64,000 nt of DNA. It comes from Nonomuraea rubra (lineage in GTDB: Bacteria > Actinomycetota > Actinomycetes > Streptosporangiales > Streptosporangiaceae). This document shows positions 1 to 8,463 of the stretch, piece after piece; positions within the stretch are counted from its first letter, which is position 1; every line of letters begins with the position of its first letter. The stretch lies in contig NZ_JACHMI010000001.1 of NCBI RefSeq assembly GCF_014207985.1, positions 11,019,001 to 11,083,000 of the forward strand, given 5' to 3'. Under the pieces are notes generated by a model, which did no database searches, was not told the origin of the DNA, and saw nothing but the letters and a program-made list of their open reading frames with translations. Both the position numbers and the translations under genes were made by a program.

Positions 1-316
1 CCTCGAAGAGATCCTCTTCCTCGTCGCTCACCGTCAGCATGATGATGCGGGTGCTCGGGACGGAGGCCTTGATGCCCTTGGTCGCCTCGATCCCGTCCTG
101 CCGCGGCATGCGCACGTCCATGAGCGCGACGTCAGGCATGAGGCGATCGGCCAGTTCGACCGCCTCCTGCCCGTCGCTCGCCTCACCGACCACCTCGATG
201 TCAGGCTCTGCGGCCAGCGCCAGCGCCAGGCTCCGCCGGATCAGCTCGTGATCGTCGACGATCAGCACGCGGATCGGCTCGCTCACCTGCGCGCGGGCCT
301 CGCCAGACTCGGTCAC
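1..316 (-). CDS. LuxR/NarL-type response regulator, N-terminal part, cut by window edge
   Basis: The visible 105 residues form a receiver domain. It starts VTESGEARAQVSEPIRVLIV, with the acidic pair DDH near residue 21, the phospho-acceptor aspartate at about residue 67 in ALMDVRMPRQDG, and the switch threonine in IIMLTVSDEE. The spacing and the LMDVRMP signature fit NarL/FixJ regulators that carry a LuxR helix-turn-helix at the C-terminus, which lies outside the window. I chose the GTG at 316 because AAGGAGG lies 5 bases upstream of it. A partner histidine kinase is not visible here: the upstream neighbour is hpf, 200 bases away, so the gene probably has its own promoter. The family call is firm; the output domain is inferred. 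Confidence 0.85.
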   Translation of the reverse strand, partial: MTESGEARAQVSEPIRVLIVDDHELIRRSLALALAAEPDIEVVGEASDGQEAVELADRLMPDVALMDVRMPRQDGIEATKGIKASVPSTRIIMLTVSDEEEDLFE

Positions 317-517
317 GAAGCCTCCTTGGTGAGCTTCGTGACGGCCGGCCTCGTGACGACCAGCCTCGTGCCTGCCATTGCCTCGTTTCGCTCGCTCATC
401 CCTGCCTGACTGAGCTCGCTCACGTCTCCTCCTCGTCGGGGGGCCAGAGCCGTCGAACCGCCATGATGGCATGTACCCGCGGTTCTCGGGTGGTCGAGAA
501 GATCTTTTAGCGCGCGA

Positions 518-1186
518 TCAGGGCTCTACGAGCCGCAACACGCCGTAGTTGTAGCCGCGCCTGTTGTAGACGACGCACGGCTGGCCGCTCTCCTTGTCAC
601 GGAACAGGTAGAAATCGTGTCCGACCAGCTCCATCTCCAGCAGGGCCTGATCGATGGTCATGGGCTCGGCTCGGTGGAACTTCTCCCGGACGATGAGCGG
701 ACCGTCGCCGTCCATCTCGATCGGGACGATGTCGTCGTAGAGCTGGTCGCTCTTCTGCTGCAGCTCGTCCTCGTCGGGCTCGGCCTGCTCGGGGACTCCG
801 GGCTGCGTGCGGGGCTTCAGATCGGCGGCGTCAGGGAGCGTCGCGGTGATCTCCGCCACCGAGGGCGGGCAGTGGTTGCCGTGGTGGACCTTGCGCCGGT
901 CGGCCAGCCGCCTGAGGCGGCCTTCCAGCTTGTCGAGGGCTAGATCGAGGGCTGCGAATCGGTCGTCGGCCGAGGCCTCGGCGCGGATGGCCGGTCCTCG
1001 GGAGTGAATGGTGAGCTCGACGCGCTCGCGCTGATCGGCGAGGCGCGGATTACGCTCCTTGGACACCTCCACATCAACTCGGATGAGTTTGTTGTCCAGA
1101 CGTTCGATCCTGGCCAGCTTGGTCGTCACGTGGTCTCGGAACCGATCACTTACTCCTGTGTGCCGGCCCTTGACGATGATGTCCAT
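518..1186 (-). CDS. hpf: Long-form ribosome hibernation promoting factor (HPF / sigma-54 modulation family)
   Basis: This 222-residue protein has the two-domain layout of long HPF. Residues 1-100 are the S30AE domain (MDIIVKGRHTGVSDRF at the start), followed by a charged linker. The C-terminal 60 residues (EPMTIDQALLEMELVGHDFYLFRD region) are the dimerisation domain. Family members bind the 30S decoding region and pair ribosomes into inactive 100S dimers in stationary phase. An open frame continues 18 codons further upstream, but the ATG at 1186 starts the conserved domain and has AAGGGGGG just upstream. It lies between comF and the response regulator; in mycobacteria the homologue sits next to comF in the same way (from memory). 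Confidence 0.93.
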   Translation of the reverse strand: MDIIVKGRHTGVSDRFRDHVTTKLARIERLDNKLIRVDVEVSKERNPRLADQRERVELTIHSRGPAIRAEASADDRFAALDLALDKLEGRLRRLADRRKVHHGNHCPPSVAEITATLPDAADLKPRTQPGVPEQAEPDEDELQQKSDQLYDDIVPIEMDGDGPLIVREKFHRAEPMTIDQALLEMELVGHDFYLFRDKESGQPCVVYNRRGYNYGVLRLVEP

Positions 1187-1814
1187 GCAACAGCCCCCCT
1201 TCGGTCTAACGACTGAGCAAGAGCGCCCGACGACGTGCATGCCGGACGGGGTGTTCTGGCTGCCTCTCTGTCACGGTTACCCTCTTCCGACGCTGAGTCA
1301 CCGGGAACTCGGAAGGCACCCGCCCGGCCGACCTGGTCTTCGACCCCACATCCGCCTGCTGAGGGTTTCGCAGCTCTGTCGCCACTACTGCCCTTCTCTC
1401 CTGACGGGGGACATCTGGACCCCCGGGAAGGCAGGACTTACCCCTAAGCCGCACCGTGATCGGTCGACAAAGAGTCGCCTTACGTGGACCGTTTTGCCTG
1501 CGGCTGGCATCGGCTAGCAGAGCCGGGGACCCCGACCCTGCGCAACCACGGACCCGAACGGGTGCCATGTAGGAACGCTATCCGCATCCAGCACGAATGT
1601 CAGCCTGAGCATCAGCCGGGTGATCACTGTCAGTGAGATCGAGTCGACCGGAAAGCGCCTTCCAATGCCCCATTTAACCGATCGGCAACCCTTATGCGCA
1701 CGGGACTCCCGTCCACTGAACAGCCCGATTCCCCGTCTAGGGGAAGTGACATGTGACCTCCAGGCTAGGAAACCGATTTGGATCTTTCTTTACCGAACGT
1801 GACCATGACGATTT
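1187..1814. other. 628-base non-coding stretch with several perfect inverted repeats
   Basis: No convincing coding frame exists here on either strand. The interval lies downstream of comF and upstream of hpf, both on the minus strand, so it should hold the hpf promoter. It has several dyads: ACCCG-AA-CGGGT at 1552-1563, TCACTG-T-CAGTGA at 1624-1636, a near-palindrome at 1650-1663 (GGAA/TTCC arms around GCGC), ACGGGA-C-TCCCGT at 1700-1712 and TTCCCC-N5-GGGGAA at 1729-1745. The last two could terminate comF transcription. Base composition is less GC-rich from about 1600 to 1800 than in the neighbouring genes. A small RNA is possible but I recognise no known family. Confidence 0.4.
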
Positions 1815-2495
1815 TCAAGATCTTCGGCGTGTCGCGCCCGCGGTGACGGCCAGCGGCACGACCATCTCCGCAGCGTGCAGCGCCCGGGCGGCCTCGGCGA
1901 GGGTCGCGCCGGTCGTCACGATGTCGTCCAGGAGCAGCGCACGGGACGCTGGAGGCCCGTTCGCGGCGGGCAGGACCCGAAGTGACCCTGCGAGGTTGGC
2001 GGCTCTCTGAGCGCGACTCAGGCCCGCCTGGTCGGCCACCCGCCCGGCCTGCCCCAGCCCCGGCCACACCTCGGCCCCCAGCCCGAGCGCCCGCAACCTG
2101 GCGGCGACCAGCACCGCCAGCCTCCCCACCGGATCGTGGCCACGGCCCCGCACGCTCCTGCGCGCGCTCGGCACCGGCACGACGGCGAACCGCCCGCCCG
2201 CCCACTCCCCCGCCTGCCCCATGGCGACCAGCACCGTACGCGTCACCGCCTCGGCCAGCACCCCGGCCAGCGCCACGGCACCCCGCTCCTTGTACGCCAC
2301 GATCATCCTGCGCACCGCCCCCTCGTACGGCGCCGCCGACCAGCAGTCCGGCAGGTCGTCCGGCCGCGGCACGGGGCTGCGCCTGGCGGGCTCGGCGGTC
2401 AGCGCCTGGAAGCATCGCGGGCAGCACGACGCCCCCTTGGCGCCGCAGCCCGCGCAGGCAGGGGGAAGGACCAGGTCCAGCAGGGCGTTCAGCAC
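1815..2495 (-). CDS. comF: ComF family phosphoribosyltransferase-like protein
   Basis: The C-terminal half has the phosphoribosyl-pyrophosphate binding motif LLLDDIVTTGATL, and the N-terminus has a four-cysteine zinc-type motif (ACAGCGAKGASCCPRC). This is the ComF/GntX architecture. Homologues are tied to DNA uptake and processing in competent bacteria; the role in actinomycetes is not established. The open frame extends to 2726, but that 77-codon extension is repetitive (recurrent ACCGTGCGC-like runs) and unlike family members. I chose the GTG at 2495, giving 226 residues starting VLNALLDLVLPPACAG, the usual size. It follows lpqB on the same strand and may be co-transcribed with it. Confidence 0.8.
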   Translation of the reverse strand: MLNALLDLVLPPACAGCGAKGASCCPRCFQALTAEPARRSPVPRPDDLPDCWSAAPYEGAVRRMIVAYKERGAVALAGVLAEAVTRTVLVAMGQAGEWAGGRFAVVPVPSARRSVRGRGHDPVGRLAVLVAARLRALGLGAEVWPGLGQAGRVADQAGLSRAQRAANLAGSLRVLPAANGPPASRALLLDDIVTTGATLAEAARALHAAEMVVPLAVTAGATRRRS

Positions 2496-2754
2496 GGACC
2501 CAGCATGCCGGTCGCCACCGACAGTTCCGGCCCGCTGACGCGGCGCACCCAGGACAGCAACCCGGCACGGCCGGATCACCCCGGCCGGCCCAACGGAACG
2601 CCACCGCCGGCTCGCCCCACGGACGCCGTGCGCGCCGCAGATACCGTGCGCCGCGAGTACCGTGCGCGCCGCCGACACCGAGCGCGCCGCCGGCACCTGC
2701 CCGGCGAACAACGGGGGCGTGGGCATCTGCCAGGGAACGGCACGGGCGCGGGTG

Positions 2755-4485
2755 TCAGCCCAGGGGCAGCAGGGGAGCGCCGCCCTTCTTCTCGATCTTG
2801 GTGGTCCAGGTCTGCTGGTCCGGGCTGAGCACGATCAGCTTGGTCCCGCCCTTCGTCGCGACATCCGCCAGCACCTGGTCCTGGAACGCCGCCACCGACT
2901 CCAGCCGATCCTTCAACGGCACCCCCGTGGTCTCCCCGTCCCCCACGTTGATCTCGTTGAGCGTCTGCCCGGCCGTCCCCTGCGCCAGCACGAGCAGGTG
3001 CTCGTCATCCCGCCAGGCGATGTCCTTGATCTCGTTCCCGGTCTCGGTCGTGGTCAGCAGCTGGAGGTTGCCCAGCTTCGTCCCCGCCCCCTCGCCGGTC
3101 AGCGCGCCGATCTGAACGGTGTTCTCCCCGGTGGTCACCGCGACCCGCACCCCGTCCCTGGCGATCCTGAACCGGTTGACGTCCAGCTCGTCCAGCTCGG
3201 CCGGCACCTCGACCGGCTCCGCCTGCCCCCTGGCGGGGTCGTACTTCAGCAGGACCCCGTTCTTGCCGTCGTAGGTCCACAGCGTCCCGTCCCGGTTCCA
3301 GGTGGGCGGCGTCAGGTCCGCTCCCTGGACGACCTCCTGCCAGGCCCCCTCGGGCGCCAGCCCGGCGACCGAGATGCCGGTCGAGGTCTTGGCGGCGATG
3401 AGGGGGTTGGGGCCGGCGGAGACGGCGAAGTGGCCGAACCCCTCGTGCTCCTCGCCGGCCGCGCCCGCCACGGCGCCGCCACCGCCGTCCTTGGTCAGGT
3501 AGTGGACGGCGCCCTTGTCGACGTAGTACGCGCTGTCGCGGACGTCGTCGTCCAGCCACTGGTCGACGGTGTCGGGCCGGTCGACGGTGTACGACTCGCC
3601 GTCCACCATGATCTCGATGATGCGGCCCTTGGCGATCTCGTTCTTGTTGAGGCTGTTCCTGATCTGGCCCCGGAGGGTCTCCTCGGCGCTCAGGTCGAGC
3701 GTGTCGAGCTCCCCGGAGAGGTTGATGATCACGCGGTCCTCGCCGGACCTGATCGACTCGATCTTGATGCCGGGCGGGAAGCTGGTGGTGACCGCGCCGC
3801 GCAGGGCCTCGGTCGGCGGTTCGAGCAGCCGTTCGAGCACGGTCTGCGCGAACGTCTCCTTCGTGTCGAGCCGCAGGCGTACCCGGTCGACGACCAGCCG
3901 GTCCTGGGTGCTGCGGTTGACGTAGTAGAGGTTCGTCGGCCGGTACGCGCGCGCCACGTCGGACTCGGTGAGCAGCAGCCCGGGGGGCAGCGCGCTGACG
4001 CGGTAGCCCTCCGGCAGCTTGACCAGCTCGAAGGGCCGCTCCCACGGCCCGCCCGTCGGCTTGTACGAGTCGTCCTCGTTGATGAGGGCCAGGTAGTGCC
4101 CCTTGAGGGTCACCTTGCTGGACGTCTCGGACTCCCTGGGCGGCGGCACCGAGACCTCGTACTGGTCCTGGATCACCGTCACGGGCCCGGCCGCCGTCCA
4201 CTTGGCGCGCGCCTCGGGCGTCAGGTAGCCGGCCAGGATCGACGGGTCGTCGGCGTAGGCGGCCATGGCGGCCTGCAGGCCCCTGATCGTGTCCTCGGCA
4301 CCCCAGCCGGGCTGCGGCGGGATGGCGATCATGCGCTGGAACGGCTTGCTGAGCGGGTCGCCCGCCCCTTCGTCGTTGTTGACGGTGTACGGGCCGTTCG
4401 GCGCGATCACGGTGCACCCGGAGCCGCCCAGCACCACCGCGGCCGCGATGCCGAGCGCCGTGCAGAGCCGGCTAATCCTCGTCAT
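2755..4485 (-). CDS. lpqB: Lipoprotein LpqB, GerMN domain, partner of MtrAB
   Basis: 576 residues with a lipoprotein signal: basic start MTRISR, hydrophobic core, and cysteine 24 in GGSGC (a slightly loose lipobox). Residues of about 200-330 contain the GerMN sporulation/germination domain (RLLEPPTEALRGAVTTSFPPG region). The C-terminal half is a LpqB beta-propeller-like domain. In mycobacteria LpqB binds the extracellular part of MtrB and modulates its signalling and cell-wall homeostasis. The start codon overlaps the end of mtrB by 14 bases, so translation is probably coupled. The order mtrA-mtrB-lpqB is near universal in actinobacteria. Confidence 0.95.
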   Translation of the reverse strand: MTRISRLCTALGIAAAVVLGGSGCTVIAPNGPYTVNNDEGAGDPLSKPFQRMIAIPPQPGWGAEDTIRGLQAAMAAYADDPSILAGYLTPEARAKWTAAGPVTVIQDQYEVSVPPPRESETSSKVTLKGHYLALINEDDSYKPTGGPWERPFELVKLPEGYRVSALPPGLLLTESDVARAYRPTNLYYVNRSTQDRLVVDRVRLRLDTKETFAQTVLERLLEPPTEALRGAVTTSFPPGIKIESIRSGEDRVIINLSGELDTLDLSAEETLRGQIRNSLNKNEIAKGRIIEIMVDGESYTVDRPDTVDQWLDDDVRDSAYYVDKGAVHYLTKDGGGGAVAGAAGEEHEGFGHFAVSAGPNPLIAAKTSTGISVAGLAPEGAWQEVVQGADLTPPTWNRDGTLWTYDGKNGVLLKYDPARGQAEPVEVPAELDELDVNRFRIARDGVRVAVTTGENTVQIGALTGEGAGTKLGNLQLLTTTETGNEIKDIAWRDDEHLLVLAQGTAGQTLNEINVGDGETTGVPLKDRLESVAAFQDQVLADVATKGGTKLIVLSPDQQTWTTKIEKKGGAPLLPLG

Positions 4486-6220
4486 GCTCGGCCCCGTCCC
4501 CGGAAGCGGGCAGCAGCACGGGCGTCATCGCCGTCCGCCAGGTGCGGCGCATCTCGATCTCGGGCGGCACCAGCGACAGCGGCGAGCCCTTCAGGTCCAC
4601 GCCCGCGTTCCTCGGCAGCGTGAGCCTGAACTGGGAGCCCTCGCCGGGCTGCCCCCACGCCTGCAGCCAGCCGCCGTGCAGGCCGGCGTCCTCGCGGGAG
4701 ATGGCCAGGCCGAGCCCGGTGCCGCCGATGGTCCTGGCCCGCGACGGGTCGGCCCGCCAGAAGCGGTCGAAGACCATGGTGTCCTCGCCGGGCTTGAGCC
4801 CGATCCCGTGGTCGCGTACGGCGACGGCCACGGCGTCGCGGTCGGCGCCCACGGTGACGACGATGTCCCTGCCCTCGCCGTGCTCGATGGCGTTGAACAG
4901 CAGGTTGCGCAGGATCCGCTCGACGCGCCGGTTGTCGATCTCGGCCACGCAGGGCTCGTTGGGCAGCCTGAGCTCGAAGCGGGTGCCGTGCCGCTCGGCC
5001 AGCGCCTCGGAGTCGCCGATCGCGCGCAGCACCACGTCGCGGATGTCCACGGGCTCCAGGTCGAGCGTGGCGGCGCCGGCGTCGTAGCGGCTGATCTCCA
5101 GCAGGTCGGCCAGCATCGACTCGAACCGTTCGAGCTGGGCCTGCATGAGCTCGGCCGAGCGGGCGGCCATCGGCTCGAAGTCCTCGCGGGCGTCGTACAG
5201 CAGGTCGGCGGCCATGCGGACGGTCGTCAGCGGGGTGCGCAGCTCGTGGGAGACGTCCGAGACGAACTGCCGCTGCACCTGGGAGAGCTCCTCCAGCTGG
5301 TGGATCTTGAGCGCCAGGTTGGCGGCCATCTCGTTGAACGAGTTCGCCAGGCGGGCCAGGTCGTCCTCGCCGCGTACCTTGAGCCGCTCGTCCAGCCTGC
5401 CGGAGGCCAAACGCTCGGCGGCCTGGCGCGCCAGGCGTACGGGGGTCACGACCTGGCGGGCGACGAGGTAGGCGATGGCGGCCAGCAGCAGCACGAGCCC
5501 GAGCCCCACCACGACGATGGCCAGCCGGACGTTGGACAGCAGCTCCTCTTCCTCGTCGAACGGGAAGAAGTGGTAGACCTCGTAGGTGCGCCCGTTGGTG
5601 GTCAGGTGCACGATGCCGCCGACCACGAACGTCAGCCTGGGCTGGCTCTCACCGCGGAACCTGATGGTCTGGATGGACCCGGTCGCTTCCTCCCACTTGT
5701 ACGCGCGGACGTTGCGCTGCAGGGCGAGCCTGAGCTTGAGCGGCACGTCCGCGGGCACGACGCTTCCGGACGCCCGCGACTGTCCGGGGGTGCTCAGGTT
5801 GAGCACCAGCACCTCGTAGCGCTTCTCGGAGCCGTTCTCGCCCGAGCCTGTGACGGTGTTCATGACGTCGTCGAGCAGGTTGCCCGCGCCCTGCTCGGCG
5901 TCGCTGACCGGCTTGGTGGGGTCGTCGGTCTCGGGAGTCAGCGCGTCGGCGATCTGCAGCCGGTCGGCGAAGGCGTCGCTCGTGGCGGAGCGCTGGCTGC
6001 TCTCCACGACCGACCTGTTGATCTGCTGGAACAGGAATGTGCCCAGCACCACCACCACGATCACCGAGATCACCAGCGTGCTGGTGACCACCTGCAGCTG
6101 GAGCGAGCGCCGCCAAATGCTGCGCGTCCTGCCGGCCGCACGACGAACCCGCCGGCGGACGCCGCCGAGAATCTGGCGGAACGTCCGTCTGCGGGATCTC
6201 TTCTTCTTCGTCGGGGGCAC
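4472..6220 (-). CDS. mtrB: Sensor histidine kinase MtrB
   Basis: 582 residues. A strongly basic N-terminus precedes a first membrane segment at about 45-65. An extracellular region of about 150 residues is followed by a second membrane helix (AIVVVGLGLVLLLAAIAYLV), a HAMP linker, and a HisKA domain with phospho-acceptor His325 in SHELRTP. The HATPase domain shows the N box (FNAIEHG), G1 box (DHGIGL), F box and G2 box (GGTGLGLAIS). Start is a GTG 18 bases from the end of mtrA. It phosphorylates MtrA and, in studied actinobacteria, links cell division and wall hydrolase expression. All catalytic motifs are intact. Confidence 0.97.
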   Translation of the reverse strand: MPPTKKKRSRRRTFRQILGGVRRRVRRAAGRTRSIWRRSLQLQVVTSTLVISVIVVVVLGTFLFQQINRSVVESSQRSATSDAFADRLQIADALTPETDDPTKPVSDAEQGAGNLLDDVMNTVTGSGENGSEKRYEVLVLNLSTPGQSRASGSVVPADVPLKLRLALQRNVRAYKWEEATGSIQTIRFRGESQPRLTFVVGGIVHLTTNGRTYEVYHFFPFDEEEELLSNVRLAIVVVGLGLVLLLAAIAYLVARQVVTPVRLARQAAERLASGRLDERLKVRGEDDLARLANSFNEMAANLALKIHQLEELSQVQRQFVSDVSHELRTPLTTVRMAADLLYDAREDFEPMAARSAELMQAQLERFESMLADLLEISRYDAGAATLDLEPVDIRDVVLRAIGDSEALAERHGTRFELRLPNEPCVAEIDNRRVERILRNLLFNAIEHGEGRDIVVTVGADRDAVAVAVRDHGIGLKPGEDTMVFDRFWRADPSRARTIGGTGLGLAISREDAGLHGGWLQAWGQPGEGSQFRLTLPRNAGVDLKGSPLSLVPPEIEMRRTWRTAMTPVLLPASGDGAEHDED

Positions 6221-6238
6221 GGCGGGGCGGGGCGAGGG

Positions 6239-6916
6239 TTAGGCGGGACCGGCTTTGTAGCCCACGCCGCGGACGGTCACGACGATCTCGGGGTGCTCGG
6301 GGTCCTTCTCGATCTTGGCCCTGAGCCGCTGCACGTGCACGTTGACCAGCCGCGTGTCGGCCGCGTGCCGGTAGCCCCACACCTGCTCCAGCAGGACCTC
6401 GCGGGTGAACACCTGGCGCGGCTTGCGGGCCAGCGCCACGAGCAGGTCGAACTCCAGCGGCGTGAGGTTGATCGTCTCCTCGCCGCGCTTGACCGAGTGA
6501 CCGGCCACGTCGATGGTGATGTCGCCGATCTGGAGGATCTCGGGGGTGGGCTCGTCGGTACGGCGCAGCCGCGCCCGCACCCTGGCCACCAGCTCCTTCG
6601 GCTTGAACGGCTTGACGATGTAGTCGTCGGCGCCCGACTCCAGCCCGAGCACGACGTCGATCGTGTCGCTCTTGGCGGTGAGCATGACGATCGGAACCCC
6701 CGACTCCGCCCTGATCCTGCGCGCGACGTCGATGCCGTCGGCCCCCGGCAGCATCAGGTCGAGCAGCACCAGGTCCGGGCGTGTATCCCGGAACGCGTCG
6801 AGGGCCTTGTCGCCATCGGAGACAAAGGACGGCTCGAAGCCTTCCCCTCGCAGCACGATCCCCAGCATCTCGGCGAGAGCGGCGTCGTCGTCGACGACCA
6901 GCACGCGACCTTTCAT
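6239..6916 (-). CDS. mtrA: Two-component response regulator MtrA (OmpR family)
   Basis: 225 residues. The receiver domain has the acidic pocket DDD at 9-11, phospho-acceptor Asp53 (LVLLDLMLPGADG), the switch Thr80 and Lys102 (DYIVKPFKPKE). A winged-helix DNA-binding domain fills residues 130-225 (LTPLEFDLLVALARKP, then TVRGVGYK). ATG at 6916 is preceded by GAGGGG. MtrA is essential in mycobacteria and in streptomycetes controls development, wall genes and antibiotic clusters. It heads the mtrA-mtrB-lpqB operon. The 269-base gap to the divergent membrane-protein operon contains GTAAC-like motifs that could be autoregulatory sites. Confidence 0.97.
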   Translation of the reverse strand: MKGRVLVVDDDAALAEMLGIVLRGEGFEPSFVSDGDKALDAFRDTRPDLVLLDLMLPGADGIDVARRIRAESGVPIVMLTAKSDTIDVVLGLESGADDYIVKPFKPKELVARVRARLRRTDEPTPEILQIGDITIDVAGHSVKRGEETINLTPLEFDLLVALARKPRQVFTREVLLEQVWGYRHAADTRLVNVHVQRLRAKIEKDPEHPEIVVTVRGVGYKAGPA

Positions 6917-6967
6917 GGCCCCTCATTCGTTCTACGCATTGTGGGACATACCCGCACGATCGCTGAA

Positions 6968-7069
6968 GGTTACCCTTGGTTGACCCATGAGTGTGACCTG
7001 AGCCCTACAAAAGGCGAATTTTAGGTCCGCCCCCGCGACCGCTATCTCAGTCTGCGGTAACAGAGCAAC
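6968..7069. promoter_or_regulatory. GTAAC-type repeats in the mtrA / membrane-operon divergent promoter region
   Basis: The shared upstream region contains GGTTACC at 6968-6974 close to TTGACC at 6980-6985, and GTAACAGAGCAAC (two GNAAC half sites) at 7057-7069. MtrA is described as recognising GTAAC-like repeats in actinobacteria, so these are reasonable candidates for MtrA sites controlling mtrA itself and the operon starting at 7186. This is motif matching by eye only. Confidence 0.35.
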
Positions 7070-7185
7070 TTTCGGCCATCCCCGGACGCGAACCTTGCCC
7101 CGATTCCTCCGTGAATGCGGGCAAGATGAGGCGGCGAATCCTCTCCGTGACACCAATGCCCCGCACAGCGTGCCAGGATTGGGAT

Positions 7186-8463
7186 ATGTCAGACGGTCAC
7201 GGTCCCACGCCCGAGACGCCATCAGGCTGGTCGGCCGAACAGCCCCCGCCCTACAGCGCCCCGCCGGCCTCCCCGTGGACCGCCCCCGGCGCGCAGCAAC
7301 CGGTCCCCACCGGGCAGGCGTACGGGCCGCCCGCGCAGCAACCCCCGCAGCCGCCGCAACAGGCGCCTTACGGGCAAGCGCCCCAGACACCATATCCGCC
7401 CCACCCGCAACAGCAGCCCGGATACGGCTACATGCCGCCGCCGGCGCTCCGCCCGGGCATCATCCCGCTGCGCCCGCTGGCCCTGGGCGACATCCTCGAC
7501 GGCACGATCAAGCTGATCCGGTCGAACCCGAAGGCCGTGCTCGGCCTGTCGGCCGTGGCCGCCCTGCTCGCCTCCGTGCCCCTGGCCGTCGGCCAGGCGT
7601 TCCTGCTCGACGCCATGCCCTCGTTCGACGACCCCGAGGGCATCGCCGCCGCCGAGAGCCAGCTCAACAGCATCTCCGGCATCGCCGGCCAGTACGCGGG
7701 CACGCTCGTCTCGTCCGCGATCTCGTTCGTCGTCGTCACGCTGCTGACCGGCGTGCTGACCCGCATCCTGGGCCGGGCCGTCTTCGGCGGCAACATCAGC
7801 GCGGGCGAGGCCTGGCAGCTCGTCAAGGGCCGGATCCCCGCGCTGTTCGGCGTGGTGGGCATGATGGCCGCGATCATGATCGTGCCGATGATCGTCTTCG
7901 TGCTGCTCCTGGTGGCGATCGTGATGAACGCCTCCGGCACCGGCGCCATCGGCTGGATCGTCGGGCTGACGGTGCTGTTCCTCGTCGTCTACGTCGCCTA
8001 CTACCTGTTCTTCAGGACCCGCTTCGCGTTCGCCTCGCCGGCCGTGGTGCTGGAGGGCCGGGGGCCCGTCGACGCGATGCGCCGCTCGTGGCACCTGGTG
8101 ACCGGCGACTTCTGGCGGGTGTTCGGCATCCTGCTGCTCACGTCCCTGCTGGTCGGGCTCGTCGCGAGCCTGCTGACGTTCCCGTTCACGCTGCTAGGCA
8201 CGATGCTCGGGATGCTCGGCACCAGCTCGGTGACCAACACCGTCATCTCGGCCGTGCTCATCGCGGTCGGCGGCACGCTCGGCGCGATGCTCACCTACCC
8301 GTTCGAGGCCGGCGTCTCCGGCCTGCTGTACGCCGACCGGCGCATGCGCAGCGAGGCGTTCGACCTCGTGCTGCAGACGGCGGCCATCGAGCAGCAGCGC
8401 CAGGGCTGGGTGCACGCCTCGGCCGACGAGCTGTGGCACCCGTCCAACTCCATCAGGTCGTGA
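7186..8463 (+). CDS. Polytopic membrane protein with Pro/Gln-rich N-terminus (glycerophosphodiester phosphodiesterase membrane-domain-like)
   Basis: 425 residues. The first 100 are a disordered Pro/Gln/Tyr-rich segment (PPQPPQQAPYGQAPQTPY). Then comes RPGIIPLRPLALGDILDGTIKLIRSNPKAVLGLSA, the entry of a family resembling the membrane domain that precedes GdpD enzymes, with about six hydrophobic segments. No catalytic domain is present. ATG at 7186 follows AGGATTGGG; the open frame continues upstream to 7111 without conservation that I recognise. Its stop overlaps the next gene (GTGA), so it heads a five-gene operon with DUF4129, DUF4350, MoxR and DUF58 genes. Function unknown; probably an envelope factor. 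Confidence 0.75.
   Translation: MSDGHGPTPETPSGWSAEQPPPYSAPPASPWTAPGAQQPVPTGQAYGPPAQQPPQPPQQAPYGQAPQTPYPPHPQQQPGYGYMPPPALRPGIIPLRPLALGDILDGTIKLIRSNPKAVLGLSAVAALLASVPLAVGQAFLLDAMPSFDDPEGIAAAESQLNSISGIAGQYAGTLVSSAISFVVVTLLTGVLTRILGRAVFGGNISAGEAWQLVKGRIPALFGVVGMMAAIMIVPMIVFVLLLVAIVMNASGTGAIGWIVGLTVLFLVVYVAYYLFFRTRFAFASPAVVLEGRGPVDAMRRSWHLVTGDFWRVFGILLLTSLLVGLVASLLTFPFTLLGTMLGMLGTSSVTNTVISAVLIAVGGTLGAMLTYPFEAGVSGLLYADRRMRSEAFDLVLQTAAIEQQRQGWVHASADELWHPSNSIRS

Noticed and set aside
2496..2726. N-terminal extension of ComF to an upstream start
   Set aside because: The sequence is repetitive, unlike family members, and would make the protein about 75 residues longer than usual.
2662..4623. Plus-strand open frame of 653 codons opposite lpqB
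   Set aside because: Antisense shadow of high-GC coding: lpqB on the minus strand has a full domain match and a lipoprotein signal, and the plus frame has no recognisable motif.
4265..7024. Plus-strand frame of 919 codons opposite mtrB-mtrA
   Set aside because: Spans two well-identified minus-strand genes and their promoter; no domain is visible.
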